From a virus, in IMG/VR virus record IMGVR_UViG_3300032220_000699, positions 124,001 through 188,000 of that record: 64,000 bases of DNA; one strand, written 5' to 3'. The notes beneath the pieces are model-generated. The model was not told the DNA's origin, made no database searches, and saw only the letters and a list, made by a program, of their open reading frames with translations. The translations under genes were made by a program, and so were the position numbers. How positions within the stretch are numbered: position 1 is the first letter of the stretch; every line of letters begins with the position of its first letter. Shown here one piece after another: positions 16,592-25,478 of the stretch.

Positions 16592-19468
16592 ATGCCTGAT
16601 ATAACACCCACTAATACACTTAATATCGCAGATGAACTTGATAAGTTAAGTCTGTACAAATATCATCCTAATGGTATTTTAAATGTATCTTTGAATCGTC
16701 TTACCGACATGCTTGATGGTAAGGTTGAAATCACAGATCCTTCGAATCCATTTACTTATCTGCTTGAAACCTCTTGTCTTAATACAGCATTTGCTATTCA
16801 GGAGTATACTCTTCTGACTCGTAAGCTTTATCCACGTCTTGCTAATACAGAAAAAGATCTGTACATGCATATGTCGGATTATGACTATCTTGGTATTTTC
16901 TCAGAACCTTCATACGGGACTGTGAAGTTCAATATCCTGTTTAATGATTTTAAAACAAAGGCTAAGTACGATCCTGTTCAAAAGGAATACGTTCTGAAGC
17001 TTCCTCGTCATCTTAAATTAACTGTTGATAAGTATATCTTTACACTTACCTCAGCTATTATTATCCGGTTGACAGAAACAGGTGTTGTTGATGTTAAGTT
17101 TGAAAATCAAGACTTCAACAATATCTTTCCTGTTGAAACAAATTACATTAACTTTAACTTCTATAGCGTTAATCAAAACGAGACGTACATTACGTTTGAT
17201 TTGAAACTTCCTGAAGTTGATATTGAACCTGTAGAAATTCCGCTTGAAAAGTCTAAGCTCTTTAAGGGTTCTATGACTTTCAATCCGAAGAGAAAGTTCT
17301 ATTACTTCCGTGCCTTCTATATGAAGGATGGTATTTGGAATGAGATGCTCATTACACATACTGACGAAGTTTACGATATTTACAAACCAACATGTATTGT
17401 TAAAGTTCTTCAGAATGAAAACTCTGTAGAATACTACGTGCCACCTGTTTATGTCAATAGCGGGCAGATTGATTCCAAGGTTAAGTTCTTGGTTTACACC
17501 ACGAATGGTTATATTAATGTTAACTTCAATGACTTTGTAATTGGTAGCTTCTCTAGCGAATACAACCCTGTGTTCCCGGATGAAGAACTAGATGACCAAA
17601 CAGAACCTCTTCAGTTGATCAGTAAGGTTATCTTTATTAAAGATAAGATCGTCGGTGGTCGAGATAATCTCACCTTTGATCAAATCAAAGAAGCTGTTAT
17701 CAATAACAGTATCGGTGATCGTCAGCTCCCGATTACAAATAAACAAAAAGAGTATTCTGTCATTCAGAATAACTTTAAACTTATCAAAGACGTGGATGTG
17801 GTTACTAACCGTGTCTTCCTTCTTGAAACAGATATTCCTAAGGCTAACACACGTTATCCTATCACTAAGTTCAATCTTGACATTATTGAATTCAAGACAA
17901 CTATTTCTAACCTAAAGAATAATGGTAACAATGTTGTTGATGTTAATTCTAGCGTTACGATTATTCCCGAAGGTTCTATCTTTAAGTTAACGACAGATGG
18001 TCTGTCAATGTTAACTGAACAAGAATATAATCAATTAACTAGCTTGTCTGATATTCAATTGGCAACCGAAGTTAATAACAATGTTTATCTTTCAACGATG
18101 TATCATTATGTTCTTGATACATCTTCAAATGAAACTCAACTTAGACCTTATGAGGTTTCTAATCCCACTGTTCCGCGTATTAGCTTTAAGGAGTTTAATG
18201 CGACAGGTCGAGTTGGTGTCAATACAACCAATACAGGTATCACTAAGACTAACGAGGGTTACACACTGAATGTCTTAGCTAATCTGAAGAAATACGTTAA
18301 CACTATCAATGAAACGAATGTTAAACCATATCTTGTCTTTACGGATAAGAATAATAGTCGTTTCTTCTTGGAAAGTTCTCTCTTCACCGAGATCAATAAT
18401 AATCCGGTCTATAAATTCAATATCGAAACAAACTTCTATATTGATAAAAATAACCAATTGAATGTCACTAACTTTAGAGACATCAATAATAATCAAGCTA
18501 ATATCTTCATTGACTTGGATTCTACCTTAGAAATCATCTATATCAGTAACACAATTCCTCCGGCTTATGTATCCGGTGAATTGGATAACTATATCTTTAA
18601 TAGTTACCTTGGTATTGGTAACTGTGTTGTGACACTTGAAGAAATCAAGATCAACTTCTGTAGCTATCTTAAGTATCTTTATAACCAAATTCATAGCAGC
18701 ACTGGTTCTTACGAGTATCAGACTTATGATGAAGACGTTCCTTTACGTTACACATCACATGTTTATAACAATGCTAACGCACTTATACATGCTGTAAATG
18801 ATATTGTTCATGATGATAACAACGAGGTTGTATTTAAACATCGTAAGGGTGACATTGTACTTGATGCAAATAATAACCCTGTCCCTATTAATGCGCTTGA
18901 ATTAACTCGTTATCTTAATTTGTTGTTTATTGACTATCGTGCTCAATTGGCTACAAAGAAGAATACAGTTGATTATAGAAAACAAGTTAAGTCTTATCTG
19001 ACTGAAAATATTACAACAAACGCGGTAAGTGTTCAGAATCAACTTCTGGAAAACACCGAAGCCTATGTTGTTGTTCCTAAGAATATTAATCTGACTACTG
19101 TTAAAACACCCTATCGCACAATAAATATTTCTTGTCTACAATCATTTATTTTCGACGTGAATGTTTCTGAAACAGTTTACAACGATGTAAATATTCGTGA
19201 CAATATTGAATATACAATTATTGATGAAACTGATAATTATTTATCAGCTAACACAACTTATAGCAGAACAGCTTTGCTTGACATTCTGTATAATAAGTTA
19301 AAAGAGTATGTACGAAGTATTAGTATTCCTAAGTTTACTGAACTTAATGAAGAGTTTATTGAGCTTGTGAATACAAACTATCGCATCAGTCTAAATAAGG
19401 TTTTAACTGTTGATACCGACGGTTATGATCTCAAAGAAGACATTGTTGTTAATTTCGTTAAGACGTAA
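16592..19468 (+). CDS. Large baseplate wedge candidate (gp6/J-like N-terminus)
   Basis: 958 residues, start ATG at 16592 with GGAG in AAAGGAGTAAAAAAAG. The first 130 residues follow the layout of gp6/J-type baseplate proteins: an N-terminal helix region, then ANTEKDLYMHMSDYDYLGIF followed by PSYGTVKFNILF, which resembles their segment ending in a G-x-V-x-F strand. The rest is a long series of beta segments with many Asn, Tyr and Ile. Ends just before a terminator shared with the convergent tail fibre gene. The wedge assignment is a family-pattern inference; a profile search against Baseplate_J and T4 gp6 would decide it. Confidence 0.6.
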   Translation: MPDITPTNTLNIADELDKLSLYKYHPNGILNVSLNRLTDMLDGKVEITDPSNPFTYLLETSCLNTAFAIQEYTLLTRKLYPRLANTEKDLYMHMSDYDYLGIFSEPSYGTVKFNILFNDFKTKAKYDPVQKEYVLKLPRHLKLTVDKYIFTLTSAIIIRLTETGVVDVKFENQDFNNIFPVETNYINFNFYSVNQNETYITFDLKLPEVDIEPVEIPLEKSKLFKGSMTFNPKRKFYYFRAFYMKDGIWNEMLITHTDEVYDIYKPTCIVKVLQNENSVEYYVPPVYVNSGQIDSKVKFLVYTTNGYINVNFNDFVIGSFSSEYNPVFPDEELDDQTEPLQLISKVIFIKDKIVGGRDNLTFDQIKEAVINNSIGDRQLPITNKQKEYSVIQNNFKLIKDVDVVTNRVFLLETDIPKANTRYPITKFNLDIIEFKTTISNLKNNGNNVVDVNSSVTIIPEGSIFKLTTDGLSMLTEQEYNQLTSLSDIQLATEVNNNVYLSTMYHYVLDTSSNETQLRPYEVSNPTVPRISFKEFNATGRVGVNTTNTGITKTNEGYTLNVLANLKKYVNTINETNVKPYLVFTDKNNSRFFLESSLFTEINNNPVYKFNIETNFYIDKNNQLNVTNFRDINNNQANIFIDLDSTLEIIYISNTIPPAYVSGELDNYIFNSYLGIGNCVVTLEEIKINFCSYLKYLYNQIHSSTGSYEYQTYDEDVPLRYTSHVYNNANALIHAVNDIVHDDNNEVVFKHRKGDIVLDANNNPVPINALELTRYLNLLFIDYRAQLATKKNTVDYRKQVKSYLTENITTNAVSVQNQLLENTEAYVVVPKNINLTTVKTPYRTINISCLQSFIFDVNVSETVYNDVNIRDNIEYTIIDETDNYLSANTTYSRTALLDILYNKLKEYVRSISIPKFTELNEEFIELVNTNYRISLNKVLTVDTDGYDLKEDIVVNFVKT

Positions 19469-19477
19469 ATAAGATAT

Positions 19478-19505
19478 CCAAGAGAGGGAGTGATCCCTCT
19501 CTTGG
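19478..19505. terminator. Bidirectional terminator between convergent genes
   Basis: Twelve-base stem CCAAGAGAGGGA / TCCCTCTCTTGG between the stops of the baseplate gene (plus) and the Kelch fibre gene (minus). The U tracts on both sides are interrupted. Confidence 0.8.
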
Positions 19506-19516
19506 ACTCTTTATGA

Positions 19517-22330
19517 TTAGTACTTGATGTAACTTACAGTGTCAAACTTTTCACTTGTAGAAAGATCTGGCAATGCAAAAACTGTTGACTGATCAACTGG
19601 GTCAACTGCTGCAATTGTGCCATCGTAATAAGGAGAATAGTCATTGAGACCATCAAGAATAGGAGCACTCCAAACTGCTGCAGAAGTAGCACCAGGTTGT
19701 AAAACACCGCCGACTGAATAAATTCTATTTTTAGTAGCAAAAATAGAATGATAGTAACCAGAAAATGGTAAAGTTGCACCAGATGTCCATCCACCTAAAG
19801 TACCATCTTCATTTATATTAGCTGACCAAATAACAGTTATATTAGAACTACCATTTGAACCAGTGATTAAATATACACGATTTTTAGTGATAAAATTTTG
19901 ACTATAGGCAATGTTGACAGGGAATGTCCCTAAACTAACCCATGTCCCTATTAAACCATCATTATTAATCGTAGCTGTATAATAATTAGGTGTAACACTA
20001 CCACCAGCGTTATAACCACCACAAAGATATATACGATTCTTGGTGATAAATACAGCAGCACTATGAACATTTATAGGTAAAGCTGTTGAGGTACTCCATG
20101 TACCTAATGTGCCATCGGAATTGACGGGGGCGGTATAAACATAAGAAGTTGCTGAATTTCCGTCAGAAGTACCAATCAAATAAACACGATTCTTAGTAAC
20201 AATTGCCTTTGACCAAGCTCGACCAGCAACTAAATTTGTTCCGCTTGACCAAGTGCCTAAAGTACCGTCAGCATTAATCGGAGCTGTGTAAACACTACCG
20301 CTAATAGCTCCGTTCCAACCGCCAATTAAATGTACTCTATTTTTAGTTACAATGGCTTGAGCATAAGCAAAATTGCCTGGTAATATATTTGTTTGTGTGG
20401 TCCAAGTGCCAAGAGTACCATCAGCATTGATAGGCGCAGTATATACTGATGTTGTGTAAGAATTAGCAGCAACACCACCTAGTAGATAAACGCGATTTTT
20501 AGTGACAATTGCTGATGATCCGTGTAATGTTACTGGTAAATTGGTACCAGCAACCCAACCAGTAATATCTGTAGTTTGTGCTGTATTAATCTGATACTGT
20601 TGTTCCCAAGGACGACCAGATCCGGAAACTGTATAATTAATATTATCTTCAGTGTAATATGCAGAATAATCGTTCATACCACCAGAAATATTTGCTATAT
20701 AAACTGTAGAAATACCATATCCACCTAAGGTATAAAGTTTATTCTTTAAAGCTAAAGCATATGACTGTGCCAATGCACCTGGCATGGATGTACCAAGTAC
20801 CCATGTACCAATAGTACCATCAGCATTGATAGGCGCTATCATAACTGTAGAAACAGGTGATCCAGCAGTGTTAGTTCCACCAAGTAAATATACACGATTT
20901 TTGGTAACATAAGGTGTTGCTGTCCAAACAGCGATAGGTAATGAATTAGATACTAAACTCCAAGTACCTAGTGTACCATCGCTGTTAATTGTAGTAGTAT
21001 AGATTTTAGAGAAAACCTCTGAAGCATTTCTACCACCACAAAGATAAACACGGTTCTTAGTTAAAACAGTTGCAGCACAATAAAAACCTTCAGGCAAAGC
21101 AGTGCCTGATGTCCAAGCACCTAAAGTACCGTCGCTATTAATAACAGCATAATAAACAGTGGCGACATAAGAATTTCCAGAATTGCCACCAGCTAAATAA
21201 ACCCTACTGTTGGTGATAATTAAATGAACATTCGAAATAGCTGCTGGTAAGGCTGTGCCAGTAGTCCAAGTACCGATAGTACCATCAGCATTAATAGGTG
21301 CTGTATAGACAGTTGTCACAGAGTTATTACCATCTGTGCTACCACCAAACAAATATATACGGTTTTTAATTATAGTTACTTGTGAGTAACACAAAACACC
21401 AGGTAAAGCTGTCGCTGTGGCCCACGCGTTTAAACTACCATCAGCTTGAATTGTGGCAGTGTACACCGCTGAACTAGCCGAAACACCTGCTATAAAACCA
21501 CCAATAACATAAACACGATTCTTGGTAACAACAGCCTGAGCTGTAGAAAGATTAGCAGGTAAAGCTGTTCCAGTAACCCAACCGCTTATATCAGAATTTT
21601 GTGTTTCATTGATATTGTATTGTTGCTGCCATGGGCGGCCAGAAGTAAAGTGTTTCTGTTTACTAAATCTGTCACCTATAATGGCATATAAAGAACTATA
21701 CGTTGTTTTACTAATCTCAGCGCCGTTACACTTCAAGAAACCGCTAGGTGTGGTAGCGTAAGGTTTACGAATAATATCACCAACAGCAATACCAGAAGAA
21801 GAACTTAGTGTCAGATCAACATACTGTTTAGTAACAGCCTGCATGTTACCAACAACAGAACCATTAAATGTAAGGAAACCAGTTAAAGTTCCACCGGATA
21901 AACTTATTCCATCGTTGATTCCATAACCAGCTAATGTCGTGGGTTTGTTAGTTGTTATCTTATCCCAACTAACATTCGTGATATCGTCAGAAATTAATAC
22001 CGATCCACCTGTGACGCGACCTTTGGAGTCAACCGATGGTTTAACATAGTCACCAGCAGTAATACCAATAGGTGCTAAATTAATTGTTGAGGAACCTGCT
22101 GGTTTTACAATATCACCAGCAAAAGAAGGAAGACGTGCCGAAGGCAGTGTACCAGTTGTTAAATTGCTTGCGTTAAGATTAACCATCGACGAGTCGACGT
22201 ACTGCTTAGTCGCAGCTTCAAGAGGTTCGCTCGGGTTTCCAGCAAGAATCAGAGCACCAGTCAATTGACCACCGTTAAAAGTGAAACCTCCGGTGCTATT
22301 ACCACCGTTCGAGTAAACTCTAGCTCTCAT
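19517..22330 (-). CDS. Tail fibre with collar domain and two six-bladed Kelch propellers
   Basis: 937 residues, start ATG at 22330 behind AAGGAG. N-terminus (1-180) has fibre-type repeats with two TKQYVD segments, as in many tail fibres. About 182-222 is a phage tail collar-like domain (GDIIRKPYATTPSGFLKCNG). Two propeller blocks follow, about 230-545 and 575-890. Each holds six units of roughly 50 residues built on V-T-K-N-R-V-Y-L-x-G-G then a V-Y-T-A-P-I-N-A-D-G-T-L-G-T-W strand. Both blocks begin with an R-P-W-x-Q-Q-Y segment and end with G-x-N-D-Y-S-x-Y-Y. Likely binds host surface glycans or protein. Paralogue of 36580..40407. Confidence 0.85.
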   Translation of the reverse strand: MRARVYSNGGNSTGGFTFNGGQLTGALILAGNPSEPLEAATKQYVDSSMVNLNASNLTTGTLPSARLPSFAGDIVKPAGSSTINLAPIGITAGDYVKPSVDSKGRVTGGSVLISDDITNVSWDKITTNKPTTLAGYGINDGISLSGGTLTGFLTFNGSVVGNMQAVTKQYVDLTLSSSSGIAVGDIIRKPYATTPSGFLKCNGAEISKTTYSSLYAIIGDRFSKQKHFTSGRPWQQQYNINETQNSDISGWVTGTALPANLSTAQAVVTKNRVYVIGGFIAGVSASSAVYTATIQADGSLNAWATATALPGVLCYSQVTIIKNRIYLFGGSTDGNNSVTTVYTAPINADGTIGTWTTGTALPAAISNVHLIITNSRVYLAGGNSGNSYVATVYYAVINSDGTLGAWTSGTALPEGFYCAATVLTKNRVYLCGGRNASEVFSKIYTTTINSDGTLGTWSLVSNSLPIAVWTATPYVTKNRVYLLGGTNTAGSPVSTVMIAPINADGTIGTWVLGTSMPGALAQSYALALKNKLYTLGGYGISTVYIANISGGMNDYSAYYTEDNINYTVSGSGRPWEQQYQINTAQTTDITGWVAGTNLPVTLHGSSAIVTKNRVYLLGGVAANSYTTSVYTAPINADGTLGTWTTQTNILPGNFAYAQAIVTKNRVHLIGGWNGAISGSVYTAPINADGTLGTWSSGTNLVAGRAWSKAIVTKNRVYLIGTSDGNSATSYVYTAPVNSDGTLGTWSTSTALPINVHSAAVFITKNRIYLCGGYNAGGSVTPNYYTATINNDGLIGTWVSLGTFPVNIAYSQNFITKNRVYLITGSNGSSNITVIWSANINEDGTLGGWTSGATLPFSGYYHSIFATKNRIYSVGGVLQPGATSAAVWSAPILDGLNDYSPYYDGTIAAVDPVDQSTVFALPDLSTSEKFDTVSYIKY
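19640..21640 (-). repeat. Kelch-coding tandem repeats, about 150 bases per unit
   Basis: Twelve imperfect units encoding Kelch blades. Short identical tracts recur in nearly every unit, for example CCATCAGCATTAAT-type and CGATTTTTAGT-type sequences, and also occur in the second fibre gene at 36.7-39.6 kb. Confidence 0.8.
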
Positions 22331-22398
22331 GTTAACTCCTTATGTTGGATAACTGTATAAAAAAGAAATGCTGTGTTTTAAGGTCAAATGATGCAATA

Positions 22399-22427
22399 AC
22401 AAGAGAGAGGATAAACCTCTCTCTTGT
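22399..22427 (-). terminator. Terminator after gene 22434..23429
   Basis: Twelve-base perfect stem ACAAGAGAGAGG / CCTCTCTCTTGT with a five-base loop. The minus-strand tail TATTGCATCATTTGACC is not a clean T run. Confidence 0.75.
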
Positions 22428-22433
22428 CCTTTT

Positions 22434-23429
22434 TTAGTCTAAGAATTCAATCAATTCAGCAGTCTTATCAAAGCAATTATCTTTAGTTTCAATGATGGCT
22501 TTTAGACGACCAATAACTTCAAGTTTAAAAGCCATATCATCATAACCATTAATAAATTCGATAGTCTCTGCATTCAGTTCAGTTTCTTGACGCTGAACAG
22601 CAGTAAGACCGGAATAATAACGTTCAAGATCTTCTTTATAACGATTTAGATTCTCAATAGCAGATTTACCATACTGAACTAAACCTGACAAAGAAAGTTC
22701 GTTCTTAGCCGGAAGATAACTAACAGTGTTATAAAGATCACTCAGTGTTTCACTATAATAGATAGCACTGAACATATCAATTAAAACACCATTATATTTT
22801 TCATATTCAAGCTTGGAGTCATCCATATGAAGAATAACATCCATCTTTTCAGTATAAAGATCGACCAAACGGTTTTCTTGATTTTGTTCCTGAGAAACAA
22901 ATGCTTTATATTCCACAACTGTCGGAGGAACATTTTTAAATACCTCAGCTTTACCAGATACCATCGAAGTAAAAGCCTGGAAATAATTAACTAAAATCTC
23001 AACCATTGGAATATGATTTTCAATTAAAGCTTTCAGATCATATAACTTATCAGAAATATCTAAACTCAGTTTGTGTTCAATATTTGCATTAAACACTTTA
23101 TCCATCAGTTCCTTATTAATAATAGAAGGAGCCGAAGTTAATTTAGCTTGTTCTACCTTACCGATTTCAGGTAACATGGTAAAGACTTCCATCGCAATAC
23201 CACGATCTACTCGCGGCATAGTAGCAATGTTATTCTTTAACACAAGCAAGTTAAACATAGTGTTCACTTTTTCAAGTGTTTCCTTTGAGAAACGCTGAAC
23301 ACTAAACTGTTGACCATTTTTCTTGGCATCAGTGATAACGACATTCTCTGTAGCAATACCAGCGTCTTCCGGAGTTTCTACATTAGTCACGTTATCTTTG
23401 ATGTCGTCAAGGATATCACCTAAGCTCAT
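22434..23429 (-). CDS. Virion-type protein with prohead-protease-like sites
   Basis: 331 residues, start ATG at 23429 (MSLGDILDDIKDNVTNVETP). Candidate S/A-x-E sites GIATEN near residue 28 and GIAMEV near residue 81 suggest a packaged, processed protein. The rest is helical. Lacks the W-x-K-I-K amphipathic helix of the 1-11 kb paralogues. Only three bases separate it from 23433..23942 upstream, so the two are translated together. Function unknown. Confidence 0.7.
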   Translation of the reverse strand: MSLGDILDDIKDNVTNVETPEDAGIATENVVITDAKKNGQQFSVQRFSKETLEKVNTMFNLLVLKNNIATMPRVDRGIAMEVFTMLPEIGKVEQAKLTSAPSIINKELMDKVFNANIEHKLSLDISDKLYDLKALIENHIPMVEILVNYFQAFTSMVSGKAEVFKNVPPTVVEYKAFVSQEQNQENRLVDLYTEKMDVILHMDDSKLEYEKYNGVLIDMFSAIYYSETLSDLYNTVSYLPAKNELSLSGLVQYGKSAIENLNRYKEDLERYYSGLTAVQRQETELNAETIEFINGYDDMAFKLEVIGRLKAIIETKDNCFDKTAELIEFLD

Positions 23430-23432
23430 GGT

Positions 23433-23942
23433 TTACCCCGCTAAAACAGGTTGAGCAATAGCGCCTTCTTGTCCACTATCTGTAACCATTTTGCTTTTGA
23501 CTTCTGAAGTCAAAGAACGGAATACATCAGACATATAGTTTGCATTATTAAGAATATCACCAACAGCGCACATATATGTCACATCGACATATCTAGGCAG
23601 GTTAGAAATATCATCAATAACAGAATTCGGACAATCGCGGAAGAATGTTGCCGGAGGATTATACGCCACCGAAGCACGCCACAAAGTGAGATCGCCGATC
23701 AGTTTTTCAAGAATAGCGACTTGATCTTCACTCATGAATGAATACATATTCAGACTCCAAACAACTTCATCAACGAAGCGTTTGTGATTCAGAATAAATA
23801 GACGGACATTGTCTTCGTCAGCAGGCATCAAAGGAAGAGAATCAGCAATCGCTTTGGCAAGCAAAAATACTTCACCCTTTTGCAATGAACGCTGGTTGAG
23901 AGCATTCAGCTTGTTTGAAAGATCTTGAGAGAATTGGTACAT
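23433..23942 (-). CDS. Virion-type hypothetical protein
   Basis: 169 residues, start ATG at 23942 behind AAGGAG. Helical, moderately acidic, ends EGAIAQPVLAG. No known domain. Ten bases downstream of the metalloprotease gene and three bases before 22434..23429, forming a three-gene unit that starts at 25281. Confidence 0.7.
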   Translation of the reverse strand: MYQFSQDLSNKLNALNQRSLQKGEVFLLAKAIADSLPLMPADEDNVRLFILNHKRFVDEVVWSLNMYSFMSEDQVAILEKLIGDLTLWRASVAYNPPATFFRDCPNSVIDDISNLPRYVDVTYMCAVGDILNNANYMSDVFRSLTSEVKSKMVTDSGQEGAIAQPVLAG

Positions 23943-23952
23943 GTTTAACTCC

Positions 23953-25281
23953 TTAGTTTACCTTAAGTTGTTGTGCTTTGACAAAGAGAAGATTGTTGAG
24001 ATTATTTTCAATGGATTGCTGTAATCCAATATAGTAATTGTTGTTCCTGTTACTGGACAACAAGATATCTGCAATATGACTTCTGACATCTTTGAAGTAC
24101 ATCGATTTCTCTATGACTTCATTGATAAAGATAAACTGAGATAACAAATCTTTAACCAACTCTTCAGGAAGATTAATGTTCTTAAGATTATTAACAATTG
24201 AATTCTTAACACGATTATAACGTTCCAGTGGGAAATCATAAGTCATCGTGCTAGAATCACTATTATAAAGAATAACGATAACAGCCATCATAACAATAGC
24301 TCCAGGCACCTTAAAGAAAGCCAGGAAGAAAATGCTAAGCAACATATCAATAAACAAAAGAATGCTATAAGTCATACGGTTATTATCACGGACTAAACCA
24401 TAACGACGATTCAGTTTATTCAAACCACTGACAAGTTCTTTACCCATATTAAACCGAGCAGCGAAGCTATCTGCTAAGTTTTCAAAGTTGGTTTCGTCAT
24501 ATTTAGAATTACCCATTTGAGTTTTAATTTCATCCAAATAAGCAAGCGCGACCTTACCATAGAAGTCATTAACTTCCTTGGAATTAGTAACACTGATTTC
24601 TTGGAACTCTTTTTGAGTAAAATGTTTCTTAAATGTATAAACAGCCTTATCGGGATTATTGTTATTCATCTCGTTAAGGATATCAGCAATAGTTGAATTG
24701 GTTGTTTCAAGTTTGTGATGGTATTCTAAACCACCAAAAGCATGACCAAGTTCATGGAGAATGATTGCAGTCAGTTCAGCCGGCTCAATTTCTGATTGAC
24801 GCAATGCAAAGAAATCAATAATCAGATAGTGTTTAATCTCTGAAAGATAACCACCAACCCGAGCATTTTTAAAATCAACATAACCTTTTCGATTATGTAG
24901 TTTAGCAAGGATGATTTTCTTTTCTTTCTCAATTTCATTAACATGTTTAAACACATCATTGAACTTGAAAATAGCAGAGAACTTATCACTACCAATATTT
25001 TTCATGCTACTTAGATCGGCTAAGTAGTCACTAAAGAAAGGAATGATAGCAGCAGGATAAAAGACATGAAGTTCTTTATCAAATACCACATTCATATTGA
25101 AACGATTACAGATCAATGTCTGAATCTCTTTAATATAACCAGACTTTTCAATCAAAGTCTTATTGTCCATATAGATATTGTTCTCAATTTCTTTATAGAC
25201 GTATTCTATCTTTTCTGTAAGCTTCTGAGGAAAAGTATCATTATTCTGATACTTTATCATCTCCTGTGAAATCGTTTTCAT
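23953..25281 (-). CDS. Membrane-associated zinc metalloprotease (HExxH)
   Basis: 442 residues, start ATG at 25281. Zinc protease signature H176-E-L-G-H180 in TAIILHELGHAFGG, with a plausible third ligand E267 in ENLADSFAARF, the gluzincin E-x-x-x-D arrangement. Residues about 304-339 are strongly hydrophobic (ILLFIDMLLSIFFLAFF, then VPGAIVMMAVIVILY), enough for two membrane passes. Head of a unit with two virion-type genes. ATTTTTTGA lies 27 bases before its start. Either a virion enzyme delivered to the host envelope or an intracellular processing protease; context favours the first but does not prove it. It is not the usual phage prohead protease. Confidence 0.78.
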   Translation of the reverse strand: MKTISQEMIKYQNNDTFPQKLTEKIEYVYKEIENNIYMDNKTLIEKSGYIKEIQTLICNRFNMNVVFDKELHVFYPAAIIPFFSDYLADLSSMKNIGSDKFSAIFKFNDVFKHVNEIEKEKKIILAKLHNRKGYVDFKNARVGGYLSEIKHYLIIDFFALRQSEIEPAELTAIILHELGHAFGGLEYHHKLETTNSTIADILNEMNNNNPDKAVYTFKKHFTQKEFQEISVTNSKEVNDFYGKVALAYLDEIKTQMGNSKYDETNFENLADSFAARFNMGKELVSGLNKLNRRYGLVRDNNRMTYSILLFIDMLLSIFFLAFFKVPGAIVMMAVIVILYNSDSSTMTYDFPLERYNRVKNSIVNNLKNINLPEELVKDLLSQFIFINEVIEKSMYFKDVRSHIADILLSSNRNNNYYIGLQQSIENNLNNLLFVKAQQLKVN

Positions 25282-25310
25282 AGAAACCTTTGGCCGGAAA
25301 TAATTAATTC

Positions 25311-25319
25311 AAAAAATGA
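25311..25319 (-). promoter_or_regulatory. Candidate promoter motif ATTTTTTGA
   Basis: Minus-strand ATTTTTTGA followed by ATTAAT, 27 bases before the start codon at 25281 and separate from the upstream terminator stem. Confidence 0.45.
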
Positions 25320-25338
25320 ACGAAACTAGTAAGAAAAG

Positions 25339-25367
25339 ACTACCAGAGGGTATTTCCCTCTGGTAGT
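25339..25367 (-). terminator. Terminator after polymerase N-half and its long 3' leader
   Basis: Twelve-base stem ACTACCAGAGGG / CCCTCTGGTAGT with a five-base loop, tail CTTTTCTTACT on the minus strand. It lies 110 bases past the stop at 25479, the longest gap of this kind in the window. Confidence 0.85.
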
Positions 25368-25370
25368 TAA

Positions 25371-25478
25371 TCCCATCAAAAAGGAGAGAGAAAACAAGGA
25401 AAACAACTCTAGCCGCCACCAGATCAATTCACTGCGCCCGCAAAAACACACTGAATCTACAGTCTTCCCAAATAATTA
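25371..25478 (-). other. Untranslated 3' region of polymerase N-half with unusual composition
   Basis: About 108 bases between the polymerase stop and the terminator. Visibly less AT-rich than other gaps (GCGGGCGCAG, GGTGGCGGCTAG on the minus strand). An imperfect stem ATTCAGTG / CAGTGAAT surrounds the GC-rich part. No open frame longer than nine codons. Could be a small RNA, a structured 3' end or a remnant of an invading element. Confidence 0.35.

Noticed and set aside
19640-21640. Regular repeats resembling a CRISPR array
   Set aside because: The repeats are coding, imperfect, about 150 bases long and translate to Kelch blades.
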